The notes beneath the pieces were generated by a model that did not search any database, had not been told where the DNA came from, and was given only the letters and a program-made list of their open reading frames with translations. This document shows, one piece after another, positions 26,437 through 36,147 of a DNA stretch of 64,000 nt. Origin of the DNA: an uncultured Gammaproteobacteria bacterium (GTDB lineage: Bacteria; Pseudomonadota; Gammaproteobacteria; HK1); assembly GCA_958295465.1 (NCBI GenBank), contig OY282353.1, forward strand, positions 1,364,001 through 1,428,000, given 5' to 3'. The position numbers and the translations under genes are program-made. How positions within the stretch are numbered: position 1 is the first letter of the stretch; every line of letters starts with the position of its first letter.

Positions 26437-26512
26437 AAATGCACGTCGCCGGGGATTTTGGACGTGCCGTCTTCCCTGCATTGCCCGATGACCGCCGATG
26501 CGGGGTTCGGCA

Positions 26513-27511
26513 TTATCCCGAGCGCGTGAACTTCCGGAAGCAGGGGGGCGTGAACGGGGCGAGACGCGCCGCCGCGCCGGACGCCACCGTCACTTCGCCG
26601 ACGTAGAGGTCGCCCCGCGAATCCGCCCACAAGCCGTGCGGGGCGATGAAATTGCCCGGCAGCACCTCTTCCTCGCCACCGACGAGGCACTGGACGGCGC
26701 CGTCCGGGTCATAGATGCCGACCCGGGCGATCGGGTCGTGCCCGTGGGGCGGAGAGGTCATCAGCCGGAAGTGCGGCGCCTCCCGGACCCCGCTGCGGAA
26801 GCCGAGCTCGGCGACGTGCACGTTGTCCTGCGCGTCGATGAAGATGTCGTCGGGGCGGTTCACGAAGTCCCAGCTTCGCAGGTACCCGCCCTCCGGCGAG
26901 AAGAGCTGGATGCGGGAATTCTCCCGATCCGCCACGTACACGGTGCCGGCGGAGTCCACCGCGATACCATGCGGCAGGTTGAACTGGCCGGGAGCGCTCC
27001 CCGGCTCGCCCCATGAGAATTCGAGGTTCCCCTCGGCATCGAACCGGTGCACGCGGGCGTTCCCGTAGCCATCCGCCACGTACATGCGGCCGTCGCGGAG
27101 GACGGCGACGTTCGTCACCTGGTTGAACGGCCCGCCCGCGTACTGGACCGGCGAGACCTCCGGTACGAAGCCGGTATCGGAGCACTCGCCCGATTCGCCG
27201 ATGGTGCGCAGGAGCGTCCCGCCGGTGGTGAAAGTACGGATGGTGTGGTCCCCGCAGTCGACCAGGTGCACCCGATCCGCGTGGTCGATGAAGATCCCGT
27301 GCGGCCGGGGGAACATCCCCTCGCCCCAGGCATCGAGGAACCTGCCGTCCTTGTCGAACACGATGAGCGGGTGCTCGCCCCGGCAGAAGACGTAGACCCG
27401 GTCGTGCGAATCGACCGCGACCCCGGCGACCTCGGTGAACGACCACCCTTCCGGAAGCCGCTCCCAGCCCTCCATCACCTCGAATTCGAGCCCGTGCCGC
27501 CCCTTCGGCAT
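26513..27511 (-). CDS. NHL-repeat beta-propeller protein (amidating-lyase-like)
   Basis: 332 residues made of NHL-type repeats: VAGVAVDSHDRVYVFCRGEH, RPHGIFIDHADRVHLVDCGD, QVTNVAVLRDGRMYVADGYG, LPHGIAVDSAGTVYVADREN, RPDDIFIDAQDNVHVAELG and APHGLWADSRGDLYVGEV. Six blades resemble peptidyl-alpha-hydroxyglycine alpha-amidating lyase. The start at 27511 follows GGAGAAG; no signal peptide is seen. Bacterial members of this group have no settled function. Its stop is 76 bp from the convergent DUF4276 gene. Confidence 0.82.
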   Translation of the reverse strand: MPKGRHGLEFEVMEGWERLPEGWSFTEVAGVAVDSHDRVYVFCRGEHPLIVFDKDGRFLDAWGEGMFPRPHGIFIDHADRVHLVDCGDHTIRTFTTGGTLLRTIGESGECSDTGFVPEVSPVQYAGGPFNQVTNVAVLRDGRMYVADGYGNARVHRFDAEGNLEFSWGEPGSAPGQFNLPHGIAVDSAGTVYVADRENSRIQLFSPEGGYLRSWDFVNRPDDIFIDAQDNVHVAELGFRSGVREAPHFRLMTSPPHGHDPIARVGIYDPDGAVQCLVGGEEEVLPGNFIAPHGLWADSRGDLYVGEVTVASGAAARLAPFTPPCFRKFTRSG

Positions 27512-27918
27512 CGTCTTCTCCATGCGTTGCGCATGCAGCGTTCCGAACGCTGCCACCCGCCGGGCCGCATTATGCACCGTTGGTCCCTGGCGATGATGAC
27601 GACTGCGGTAACCACCACCGGTCGCAGACGCTACTGTTCTGGCGCATAAATGGGTTGAACTGACTCGGGGACTGGAATTGTCCAAGAAATAATGGGTTGG
27701 CATCTTGAGAGTGCTGAAAACATGTGAACGTATTTCTGGCCCGATACACCACCCAACTGGCGCAACGGGCGTGGGACGAGGGGATCGTGGACACCACCGC
27801 CCTTCATTCAGGCGCCTGCTCGCCAGCCACGGGGAGCCGCAGGCCCGCGAGCCGGATGCGGCGGGGCCTGCGGCTACGGGCGACAAGCCGCGGGCGACAG
27901 GCCCGGGGCGAAGTCTCG
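27512..27918. other. Intergenic, no gene seen
   Basis: About 400 bp between two leftward genes. The part near 27640-27730 is AT-rich for this genome and carries short open frames on both strands with no recognisable content. It should hold the promoter of the propeller gene. Confidence 0.35.
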
Positions 27919-28968
27919 TCAGGCGCCGACCGCGACCGGCGTCCCGCGGTCCATCGCCTCCAGGATCGCGAGCGCCGTGCGCAACGTGCGCAGGCCGTCT
28001 TCGCCCGATACCCGAGGCTCGTGCTCCCCGCGCACGACCCCGCAGAAGTGCCGGAGCTGGCGTTTCAACGCCGCGCGCGGACCCGTGGGCAAGGTTCGCG
28101 GACGGATCACCTCGTACCAGTGTGCCGGGCCGCCGGCGTCATGCCTCCACAATTCGAGACGCGGCAGCGCGAGCGCGCCCTCCGTGCCGAGGAAGCGGTA
28201 GCAGTTGCGGCCGGTCGGCGGGATCAACGGGTTCTCGCCGGTGCCGAGCTCCCAGCCCCACGGCGAGGGCGCCGCGTCGGACGCGAGGATCGTGCCGATC
28301 GCGCCGTTCGTGAAACGCAGCGTGATCGCCACCGCGTCCTCGACCTCGTGGCCGCGAAGCCGCGGGCCGCCCTCGGCATACACGCGGGCGACGTCACCGC
28401 AGAGGTGGCGCAGCAGGTCGATGTCATGGATCAGGTTGATCAGCACCGGCCCCCCGCCCGGACGGCGGCAGCGCCAGTCCTCGTCGTAATAGGCGTCGTG
28501 CTTGCGCATGGCCCAGAGACACTCGACCGCGACGAGCCGCCCGATCCGTCCGCTCTCCATCGCCTCGCGCGCAACCTCGATCGCAGGGTCGAAGCGGCGA
28601 TGATGGCCGACCGCGATCGCGGCGCCGTACGCCGTGGCCGCGTCCACGAGAGCCCTGCCCGATTCGAGGGTGCCGGCGATCGGCTTTTCCATCAGCACCG
28701 GCAACCGGCGCTCGGCGCATGCGATGCCGATTTCCGCGTGGGTATCGTTCGGGGTGGCGACGATCGCGCCGCCGATCGGCTCGCGGGCCAGCAACTCGCG
28801 GTAGTCGCGATAGAAGCGCGCGCCGTGGCGCCCGGCGACCGCCGCCGCCGTCTCCCGCGGGTCCGAGACCGCGACGATCTCGCACTCGGGCTCCTCGCCC
28901 GCGAGCCCGAGATGGCGCGCGCCGATGCCGCCCGCGCCGAACAACGCCAATCGAACCGGATCGTCCAT
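27919..28968 (-). CDS. Gfo/Idh/MocA-family oxidoreductase
   Basis: 349 residues. Rossmann loop LFGAGGIGARHL, then the EKPIAGTL motif with the conserved Lys, GHHRRFDPAIEVAREAM, and the C-terminal alpha/beta domain with GGPVLINLIHDIDLLRHLCG, whose His-x-x-Asp is catalytic in this family. It oxidises a sugar or cyclitol with NAD(P). Substrate unknown. Its N-terminal region faces a tandem repeat. Confidence 0.9.
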   Translation of the reverse strand: MDDPVRLALFGAGGIGARHLGLAGEEPECEIVAVSDPRETAAAVAGRHGARFYRDYRELLAREPIGGAIVATPNDTHAEIGIACAERRLPVLMEKPIAGTLESGRALVDAATAYGAAIAVGHHRRFDPAIEVAREAMESGRIGRLVAVECLWAMRKHDAYYDEDWRCRRPGGGPVLINLIHDIDLLRHLCGDVARVYAEGGPRLRGHEVEDAVAITLRFTNGAIGTILASDAAPSPWGWELGTGENPLIPPTGRNCYRFLGTEGALALPRLELWRHDAGGPAHWYEVIRPRTLPTGPRAALKRQLRHFCGVVRGEHEPRVSGEDGLRTLRTALAILEAMDRGTPVAVGA

Positions 28969-29119
28969 GCGCGCTCTCTGCCCGTTTTCATGTGTCGTGG
29001 CGGAGCCGCGGGATGCCGTACCGATCAGGAGCCGCCCGCGCCGCGCGGACTATTCGATTCCCGTGCGCACTCTGTCAAACGGGACATGGCATCTGCGATC
29101 GTGCATCGTTGCCTGCCTT

Positions 29120-29347
29120 GCCGGCCGGGCCTCGCGCTCGGGATCGGGAAGCACCGCGCAGCCGTCCGGCCCGACTGACGTCTTTGCCTTCCGGGCGCCT
29201 CGTTCCGGTTCGTTGTCGGTGGAACGGACCCTGCCGGCCGGGTCTTGCGCTCGGGATCGGGAAGCACCGCGCAGCCGCCCGGCCCGACTGAACGTCTTTG
29301 CCTTCCGGGCGCCTCGTTCCGGTTCGTTGCCGGTCGAATGGACCCTG
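29120..29347. repeat. Two tandem copies of a 113-bp unit
   Basis: Two near-identical copies, 113 bp apart (114 after a one-base insertion), share landmarks such as GGGATCGGGAAGCACCGCGC at 29140 and 29253, and GTCTTTGCCTTCCGGGCGCC. A third partial echo (CGGTTCGTTG, TGGACCCTGC) closes the second copy. No gene crosses it with a consistent frame; the one-base difference changes frame, arguing against coding. Confidence 0.8.
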
Positions 29348-29432
29348 CCTCGGGGACGGCTCCGTTTGCGCTGCGCGGGCAATTCGATTTCCATAGGCGG
29401 TACGTGCTCTGCCGAACGCCGGGATCCGACTC

Positions 29433-29654
29433 ATGGAGAACGCACTCATCCGCGAGGCCGGGCGGCGGCTCGGGGAAGTTTGGCTCGTCGCGCGGCCGGT
29501 GGACACATTCCCGGACACGCTCCGCGCCCGCTCACGCGCGGAGGCGTACGCGATCCAGGATGAGATGACGGCGGTGATCGGCCAACGGGATCGAGGCGAA
29601 ATTCGCCGATTGATGATGGCGGCCGACCCTCAGCCACTGCGGCCGTCCCCGTGA
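29433..29654 (+). pseudogene. N-terminal fragment of a 2-keto-4-pentenoate-hydratase-like gene
   Basis: 73 codons: RPVDTFPDTLRARSRAEAYA then IQDEMTAVIGQRDRGEIRRL. The segment with Tyr-Ala-Ile-Gln is typical of the start of 2-keto-4-pentenoate hydratases and fumarylacetoacetase-like proteins. It ends after about a quarter of the usual 260 residues and runs straight into the acyl-CoA dehydrogenase gene. Probably a remnant left by a deletion. Confidence 0.5.
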
Positions 29655-29706
29655 AGTGGTCGAGGGCCGGAACACCCGCCGCTCCCGTCGCCACGTTGAC
29701 CGGCTG

Positions 29707-30879
29707 ATGTTCGACTTCTCCCCCGACGAGACGACGCGGCGGCTGCTCGACACGGTGCGCGGGTTCGTCCGCACCGAGCTGTTTCCACTCGAAGAGGAGG
29801 TCGAACGCGAAGGCACGCTCGCACCGGAGCGCGCGGCCGAAATCTTCGCCAAGGCCAGGACGCTCGGGCTGTACGCGATGAACATGCCGGCCGAGCTCGG
29901 CGGCGGGGACTTGAGCGCAGTGCAGGTCTGCCTCGTCGAAGAGCAGTTCGGCCATACCAAGGACATCCTGATCCGGCGTGCGTTCGGCAACGCCTACGAG
30001 GTGCTGCTGGAGTGCCGCGGGGAGCAGCGCGACCGCTGGCTGCGGCCGGTGGTGCGGGGGGAGCGGGTGTGCTCCATCGCGATCACCGAGTCGGACGCCG
30101 GATCCGACGCGGCCGGGATCCGCACCCACGCGACCAGGGACGGCGGCGGTTGGCGGCTGAACGGCGCGAAGCACTTCGTCAGCGACGGACTGTTCTCGGA
30201 CTTCTTCGTGGTCTCCGCGGTGACCGACCCGGACGCCGGCGGGCGCGGGATCTCGCTGTTCCTGGTCGACAAGGCGACGGACGGCGTGCGCATCGGCCGC
30301 GATCAGCCGATGATGGGGCTGGCCGGTACGAGTCACGTGGAGCTTTTCTTCGACGACGTCGTCCTCGGCCCCGAATGCCTGCTCGGCGAGCCGGGCCGCG
30401 GGCTGGCGCTGATCTTCGAGACGCTCGGGCGCGTCCGGCTCGCCCACATCGGCGCGCGGGCGCTCGGGCTCGCGCGGCGGGCGCTGGACGCGATGGCGGA
30501 CCACGCGAACGAACGCCGGCAGTTCGGCCGGCCGATCGGCGAATTCCAGCTCGTGCGGCAGATGATCGCCGACAGCGCGATGGAGATCGCCTCCGCCCGG
30601 TTGCTGATGCTGCATACCGCGTGGCGTATCGACCGGGGCGAGCCGGCGCGCGAAGGGATCTCGATGGTCAAGGTGCAGGCCGCGGAGACCCTCGGGCGGG
30701 TGGCCGATCGGGCGGTGCAGGTCTTCGGCGGCGCGGGCTACTGCAAGGACCTGCCCATCGAACGGATCTATCGAGATGCGCGCATCTTCCGGATCTACGA
30801 CGGTACGTCCGAGATCCACCGCAGTATCATCGCCCGCGGCCTGCTGGCGCGGAGCGTCGAGGCGGTCCTGCCGGAGTGA
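29707..30879 (+). CDS. Acyl-CoA dehydrogenase
   Basis: 390-residue flavoprotein of the usual length. Signatures: CSIAITESDAGSDAAGIRTH (FAD/substrate loop), WRLNGAKHFVSDG, and RQFGRPIGEFQLVRQMIADS in the C-terminal helices, then QVFGGAGYCKDLPIERIYRD. The motif that normally carries the catalytic Glu (YEGT) reads YDGTSEIHR, so the base is Asp here or lies elsewhere, as in isovaleryl-CoA dehydrogenase. It introduces a double bond into an acyl-CoA; substrate unknown. Start chosen at ATG 29707, where homology begins. Confidence 0.9.
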   Translation: MFDFSPDETTRRLLDTVRGFVRTELFPLEEEVEREGTLAPERAAEIFAKARTLGLYAMNMPAELGGGDLSAVQVCLVEEQFGHTKDILIRRAFGNAYEVLLECRGEQRDRWLRPVVRGERVCSIAITESDAGSDAAGIRTHATRDGGGWRLNGAKHFVSDGLFSDFFVVSAVTDPDAGGRGISLFLVDKATDGVRIGRDQPMMGLAGTSHVELFFDDVVLGPECLLGEPGRGLALIFETLGRVRLAHIGARALGLARRALDAMADHANERRQFGRPIGEFQLVRQMIADSAMEIASARLLMLHTAWRIDRGEPAREGISMVKVQAAETLGRVADRAVQVFGGAGYCKDLPIERIYRDARIFRIYDGTSEIHRSIIARGLLARSVEAVLPE

Positions 30880-31053
30880 TCGATAAGCAGGATGCGGGTG
30901 CTCCGACCAGCGCCGCAGACGGGTGGGGAACAGGTTTGTTCCATGCGGGGGCGACCGCTGGCGCGGCCACCCCCTCCCCCCGGTCAACGCCGTGGCAGTG
31001 TGTCTGCATGATTCGTACAGTCGGTTTACGAAAAGGGAGGCGAGAACAGGATC

Positions 31054-32406
31054 ATGTCGACGACTTCGGAGGTCTCGGCACCGGCGATGACGCGCTGTCG
31101 GCCGATACGGAGAAGGCAGCGCTCGACGTCGCTCTCCCTGTTCCCGGAAACCGAGTGGCCCCTGTACAAGGAAAGCACTTCCGGCAGCTTCGTGGACAAC
31201 GTGGACCTGCCGGTTCATCGATGGTTTCGATACAGCGCCGGCTTCAGCGGCGCCTGGGCCGAAGACCTGATTACGCGCGAGACGAAGGCTCGCGACGTGC
31301 GGGTTTTCGACCCGTTCGCCGGGAGCGGCACGACACTCATCGCCGCCGAACAATGCGGTGTCGAATCCTGGGGGATTGATTCGCACCCGTTCGTCGCGCG
31401 GGTCGCGAGAGCCAAGCTGGCCTACCGTTCGTCGCCGGACGAGTACCTCGACCGGGCGAAGCGGGTGCTTGCCGGCGCCAAGCGCATCACTCCGACCGTG
31501 GAATCCTACGTGCCGCTCATCCGAAAGTGCTACACGGACGAGGCACTGGGGCAACTCGACCGTCTCCGGCACGCCATCGGGAGCACCGACGACGACTCGG
31601 AATCCGCACGGCTCGTATGGCTCACCCTCGTCTCCATCCTGCGCCCGACCTCGCATGTGGGCACGGCCAACTGCCAGTACCTCCTGCCCGGTCGCCGAAA
31701 GGCACGGGTTCGCGAGCCCTTCGCCGCATTCGAGGAGATGGCGCGCACGATGTACGAGGACATGCGTTCTGCCTGCGGTCTCTCCGGTCCGCGGGCGACG
31801 TTCAGGCAGGACGACGCCCGCAAGTGTAAAACCGCCCCCGACGACCACTTCAGTCTCGTCGTGACGTCGCCTCCATACCCGAACAACTACGATTACGCGG
31901 ACGCCACGCGCCTGGAACTGACCTTCTTCGGCGAGATCGAGAGCTGGGGCGATTTACAGGCGAACGTCCGCCGGCACCTTCTCCGTTCCTGTTCGCAGCA
32001 CGTTCCCAATCGGGCCGTCGATCTCGCGGATGTGCTCGCCAGCCCCGAGCTCGACCCGATCCGGGACGAGCTGCGGCCGGTATGCGAAGAGTTGGGCGAG
32101 GTTCGGCTGACCCGCGGCGGCAAGAAGACCTACCACAACATGATCGTGTGCTACTTCCTCGATCTCGCCCAGGTCTGGCTGGCCCTGCGGCGCGTATGCC
32201 GCTCACCGTCGAGGGTATGCTTCGTGGTCGGCGATTCCGCACCTTATGGGGTGTACGTTCCCGTGATCGAATGGCTCGGAAAACTCGCGACCTCGGCGGG
32301 TTTCAGGTCATTCACTTTCGAAAAGACCCGAGACCGTAATGTCAAGTGGAAGAACCGCAAGCACCGCGTTCCCCTATACGAAGGGCGTTTGTGGGTAGAG
32401 GGGTAG
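31054..32406 (+). CDS. Orphan DNA methyltransferase (SPPY type)
   Basis: 450-residue DNA-modification methylase. The SAM motif FDPFAGSGTTLIAAEQCG is near residue 86 and the catalytic motif TSPPYPNNYDYADATRLEL near 271, so the order is SAM site first, catalytic site second. SPPY suggests amino-methylation, N4-cytosine or N6-adenine. The long stretch between them (residues 130-260) is probably the target-recognition region. No restriction endonuclease gene is adjacent. AGGA lies a few bases before the ATG at 31054. GC content is somewhat lower than in neighbouring genes, hinting at acquisition. Confidence 0.82.
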   Translation: MSTTSEVSAPAMTRCRPIRRRQRSTSLSLFPETEWPLYKESTSGSFVDNVDLPVHRWFRYSAGFSGAWAEDLITRETKARDVRVFDPFAGSGTTLIAAEQCGVESWGIDSHPFVARVARAKLAYRSSPDEYLDRAKRVLAGAKRITPTVESYVPLIRKCYTDEALGQLDRLRHAIGSTDDDSESARLVWLTLVSILRPTSHVGTANCQYLLPGRRKARVREPFAAFEEMARTMYEDMRSACGLSGPRATFRQDDARKCKTAPDDHFSLVVTSPPYPNNYDYADATRLELTFFGEIESWGDLQANVRRHLLRSCSQHVPNRAVDLADVLASPELDPIRDELRPVCEELGEVRLTRGGKKTYHNMIVCYFLDLAQVWLALRRVCRSPSRVCFVVGDSAPYGVYVPVIEWLGKLATSAGFRSFTFEKTRDRNVKWKNRKHRVPLYEGRLWVEG

Positions 32407-32469
32407 TCGAGAAAGGAAAGGTGCATCGCCTTTCTGCGATCGTTTGAAAGTTGACCAATCACGGAAAAG

Positions 32470-33903
32470 ATGCAGACCGGCGACCCGGGGGAAATCCGTC
32501 CCATGACCGCCCAAGCCGACTCCAATCCCGCGAGCGGACAGACGCCGCACGACGCTGACAGGGCATCGGCGTCTCCGGACACGACCGCCGGCACCGAGCA
32601 TACGGGCGGACCTGCGACGCTCCGCCCTGCCGCCGCAACGGCCACCCCCGACACCGAACCCACGAGCGCCCTCCCGCCCCCGCTTCACGGGATCCGCGTC
32701 ATCGACTACAGCCACTTTCTCGCCGGCCCCTACCTCTCCCGCTGCCTCGCGGCCATGGGAGCCGAGGTGATCAAGGTCGAGCGCCCGACCCGGGGCGACG
32801 CGGGGCGGGCGCATCCGTACTTCATCGGCGGGCACAGCGGCTACTTCCTGCAACAGAACATGGGCAAGCGGGGGCTGTGCGTGAACGTGCGGGACCCGCG
32901 CGGGCTGGAGCTGATGCACCGGCTCGTCGATGGCGCGGACGTCTTCGTCGAGAACTACCGGCCGGGGGCGCTTGAGAAGCTGGGGCTCGGCTACGCCAGC
33001 CTCGCCGAGCGCAATCCACGGCTCGTGTACTGCTCGATCTCGGCCTACGGCCACAGCGGCCCGGATTCCGACAATCCGGGCTTCGGCCTGATCGCGGAGG
33101 CGAAGAGCGGCGCGATGGCCATGATCGGCGTGCCCGGGGAGGCGCCACCGCTGTTCCGGATCGCGCTCGCCGACATGTACACCGGCATCCACGGGGTGGC
33201 CGCGGTCAACGCGGCGTTGCTCGGGCGCGTGACGAGCGGGCGCGGCCAGCACATCGACCTAGCGCTCTACGACTGCATGGTCTCCATCCACGAATACGCG
33301 GTGCAATGCTATACGCTGAGCGGCGGCGAGGAGATCCCGGTGCAGACCGGCCACGACCTGCCCGAATCCACCGTGTACGGGGTGTTTCCCGCGCGCGACG
33401 GCTACCTGGTGATCACCGCGCAGGTGGACGCGACCTGGCTCAGGCTGGCACGCCTGATCGGCGGGGACGCACTCGCCGCGGACGCGCGCTTCCACGGGCC
33501 GGAGGGGCGCAATACCCACCGCGAGGAGATCCTCGCGACGATCCGGGCGTGGACGACGGCGCAGCCCTCGGTGCGGGCCTGCCTCGACGCACTCGACACG
33601 GCAGGGGTGCCGTGCGCGAAGGTGCAGCGGATCGACGAAGTGCTCGCGGACCCGCAGATCCGAGCCCGCGGAATGACGATCGAGCAGGACCATCCTTCCC
33701 TCGGCCGGATACGGATGCCGAACCTGCCGTTCCGTTTCTCCGGCTACGAGCCGCCGGTACCCCCGGTCGCCCCATTGATCGGGCAGCACAACCGGGACGT
33801 CGCGGCGTCGCTGGGCTACTCCGGCGAGGAGATCGAGGCGCTGACCGCGGCCGGCGTGCTGTACGAAGAAGAGGCAGTCGTCCGGCTGGAGGCGGAGGTC
33901 TGA
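32470..33903 (+). CDS. CaiB/BaiF-family CoA-transferase
   Basis: 477 residues; the first 70 (Ala/Pro/Thr-rich) are probably disordered and unusual for the family, whose core begins at LHGIRVIDYSHFLAGPYLSR. Other family marks: GAEVIKVERPTRGD, FVENYRPGALEKLGLGY, YCSISAYGHSGP, and HIDLALYD, which contains the candidate catalytic Asp. It transfers CoA between organic acids. An ATG at 32503 behind GGGGG is an alternative start. With the acyl-CoA dehydrogenase and MaoC nearby it may belong to acid catabolism, but the genes are not contiguous. Confidence 0.88.
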   Translation: MQTGDPGEIRPMTAQADSNPASGQTPHDADRASASPDTTAGTEHTGGPATLRPAAATATPDTEPTSALPPPLHGIRVIDYSHFLAGPYLSRCLAAMGAEVIKVERPTRGDAGRAHPYFIGGHSGYFLQQNMGKRGLCVNVRDPRGLELMHRLVDGADVFVENYRPGALEKLGLGYASLAERNPRLVYCSISAYGHSGPDSDNPGFGLIAEAKSGAMAMIGVPGEAPPLFRIALADMYTGIHGVAAVNAALLGRVTSGRGQHIDLALYDCMVSIHEYAVQCYTLSGGEEIPVQTGHDLPESTVYGVFPARDGYLVITAQVDATWLRLARLIGGDALAADARFHGPEGRNTHREEILATIRAWTTAQPSVRACLDALDTAGVPCAKVQRIDEVLADPQIRARGMTIEQDHPSLGRIRMPNLPFRFSGYEPPVPPVAPLIGQHNRDVAASLGYSGEEIEALTAAGVLYEEEAVVRLEAEV

Positions 33904-33908
33904 GTTCG

Positions 33909-35975
33909 CTATCCGAGCGGCGCCAGAAAGACGTGCAGGACGTCCTCGCCGTCCGGCGTGTCGTGCATCATCGCCGCCCGCAGGTTCGCCGCCCTCTCCT
34001 CGCGGCCCGCGAACAGGTCATGCACGCGCTTCTCCGCGGCGAGTGTTTCGAGCGAGGCGAGCGCCGTCTCACGCCACGCGCATACGAGCCGGTACCGCAA
34101 GCCCGCGTGTTCGAAATCCAGCACTCCGTCGTTCCCGCCGTCGATCAGAGTGAAGGGCTCGCGCCCCGGAAACAGTGACGCGAGCGTCGTGAACACACCC
34201 GCCGCCGGCCGGGGGTTGAACCGGCGGTCGATGAACGCATGGCGGGGGTAGTACCCCCGGTCCACGTCCATGAACGTGTCGAATACGTAACGCACGCCCG
34301 AGCCGCATCGGGACAGGACCAGCGTCTGTGCGGCCCGGGCCGCGGTCTCGCGGTCGTCGGTGCGGGCGGCGGCGACGCCCGCGCCGTGGAGCTTGAGCGA
34401 CGCGAGCACCTGGCAGCCTGTCTCCGCGCCGAATGCACGGAGCCGGCAGGCCGCCGCCGGCAGGGACTCGCCGATCTCGACCCGCACGGTGACACCGTCG
34501 ATCTCTCCGCGCTCGACCGCGTCGGCAATCAGCGCCCGGTGCCGCTCCGCTTCCTCGACCGTAAAGCCGGATTTCACGAAGTGGCTGAACGTCGTCCCGT
34601 CGAAGTGCGCCTCGCGATAGGTGAGGATCTTCGCGAGGAAGACCATCGCGCCGCTCCTTTCGCGCACCGACCGCAGGACGTCGCGGCGGCGCTCGAACCG
34701 TTCGAGGGTCATGTTCACTTCATAAGCGAGCACCCCGGCACCGGCCGCCGTCTCGATCAGCGTATCGCGCGGCGTGCCGATGACGGTGACCACGTAACGG
34801 TGCCCGAGCCGCGCCATCAGCGACATGCGCTTGCGCGGACCGCTCTCGGCCACGTCCACCTCGGGCACCTTGGAGAGCCGGACCCCCATCTCCCACAACG
34901 CGAGCAGGGGGTAGTCGTTGCGCGCCCACTTGCGGCCGAACTCCTGCACCCCGCCGGTGGCGGTGATCTGCATGACCTCGGCCCAGGGATGGCGGAGCTC
35001 GACCCCGGCGTTGTCGAACCCCGAGGTCTTCGGATGAGCGAGATGGCGCCGCGGTTGCACGTCCGGCGTTTCGTCCGGTGCGCACTGCCGGCCCATGCTG
35101 CGCACCGCGTAGGCGACGTGATCGTCTTCGAAGACGTCGACCCGGAAGTAGCCGAACTTCGCGACGTCGCCGCGCCCGAACTCGAAGGCGGGCGCCACCG
35201 AGCAGAACTCGGAGAAGTCATGGCGCATGAACGCGGTGGAGGGAAGCATGTACATCTCCGCCTCGCCCACGCGGTCGTACCAGAAGTTGTGCACGTGACC
35301 CGCGAAGACCGCCTCCACCGCCGGCTTCCGGATCTGATCCAGCAGCCAGACGCGCGCCGGCTCGTCGACGTTGTCGTAGTTGCCGGCCTCGTCGGGACGA
35401 TGGATGTAGGGCGGGTAGTGCATGAACAGGAACACGCGCCGATCACCGGCGGAATCGATCTGCCGCTCGGTCCATGCACGCTGGCGCGCCTCGCCGGCGA
35501 GCCCGGAGTTCAACAGCAGGGAGTTCAGCATGACGAAGCGCACGCCGGGCTCGTCGAATACATGGAAGTCCGCCCCGAACGCTTCCCGGTAGGTCGCGAG
35601 ATAGTCGTCGCACACCTGGTCGGCCGGCATCCAGTCGATGGTCTTGTCGCCGACGTCGTGGTTGCCGGGGATGACGTGCAGGGGCATGGGGAGCCGGGAG
35701 GCGATGGCCTTGAAGCGGGCCACCGCTTCGTGGAACGCCGGCAGCGAGGGGATCGGGTGCACGATGTCCCCGAGGTGCACGACGAAGCGCGGGGCCGGGT
35801 GCATGGCCGCGATCTCGGCGAACACGTGGCGGGCGCGGGCGTTGGCGAGGTGGTTGGTCTCGTACGGAGAGGTGGAGGTGTGCTCGTCCTCGTTGACGTG
35901 GGTGTCGGCGACGACGACGAAGGAGAAGAGCGGGTTGCGGCCCGCCGCACCGGTCTGCTCGGACATGTCGGACAT
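33909..35975 (-). CDS. Calcineurin-like metallophosphoesterase with a large extra domain
   Basis: 688 residues. The N-terminal half is a metallophosphoesterase with all metal motifs: VVADTHVNEDEH, VVHLGDIVHP, VIPGNHDVG, LFMHYPPY and AGHVHNFWYD. The C-terminal half, about residues 390-688, is a separate domain I do not recognise, containing KILTYREAHFDGTTFSHFVK and VRYVFDTFMDVDRGYYPRHA. No signal peptide. Substrate unknown; phosphodiester hydrolysis is the likely chemistry. The ATG at 35975 has only a weak GGAAA ahead of it. It converges on the CoA-transferase gene, 5 bp apart. Confidence 0.8.
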   Translation of the reverse strand: MSDMSEQTGAAGRNPLFSFVVVADTHVNEDEHTSTSPYETNHLANARARHVFAEIAAMHPAPRFVVHLGDIVHPIPSLPAFHEAVARFKAIASRLPMPLHVIPGNHDVGDKTIDWMPADQVCDDYLATYREAFGADFHVFDEPGVRFVMLNSLLLNSGLAGEARQRAWTERQIDSAGDRRVFLFMHYPPYIHRPDEAGNYDNVDEPARVWLLDQIRKPAVEAVFAGHVHNFWYDRVGEAEMYMLPSTAFMRHDFSEFCSVAPAFEFGRGDVAKFGYFRVDVFEDDHVAYAVRSMGRQCAPDETPDVQPRRHLAHPKTSGFDNAGVELRHPWAEVMQITATGGVQEFGRKWARNDYPLLALWEMGVRLSKVPEVDVAESGPRKRMSLMARLGHRYVVTVIGTPRDTLIETAAGAGVLAYEVNMTLERFERRRDVLRSVRERSGAMVFLAKILTYREAHFDGTTFSHFVKSGFTVEEAERHRALIADAVERGEIDGVTVRVEIGESLPAAACRLRAFGAETGCQVLASLKLHGAGVAAARTDDRETAARAAQTLVLSRCGSGVRYVFDTFMDVDRGYYPRHAFIDRRFNPRPAAGVFTTLASLFPGREPFTLIDGGNDGVLDFEHAGLRYRLVCAWRETALASLETLAAEKRVHDLFAGREERAANLRAAMMHDTPDGEDVLHVFLAPLG

Positions 35976-36147
35976 GCGATTTCCGCGAAAGGGCCAGGAT
36001 ACAGGGCCGCGCCGGCTCATGCCGCCACCGGTTCACGCAGCCGACGGCTCGATGAGCGAAGACCACGGCGGTCGGTCCCCACCGGCGCGCGTGGCTCGCA
36101 ACGGCGCATCCCCGCGCCCTATACTCCGAACGAATTCGCAAGGCCTG

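Noticed and set aside
29446..31848. Leftward open frame of 800 codons opposite the acyl-CoA dehydrogenase
   Set aside because: Antisense of a clear gene; no domain recognised.
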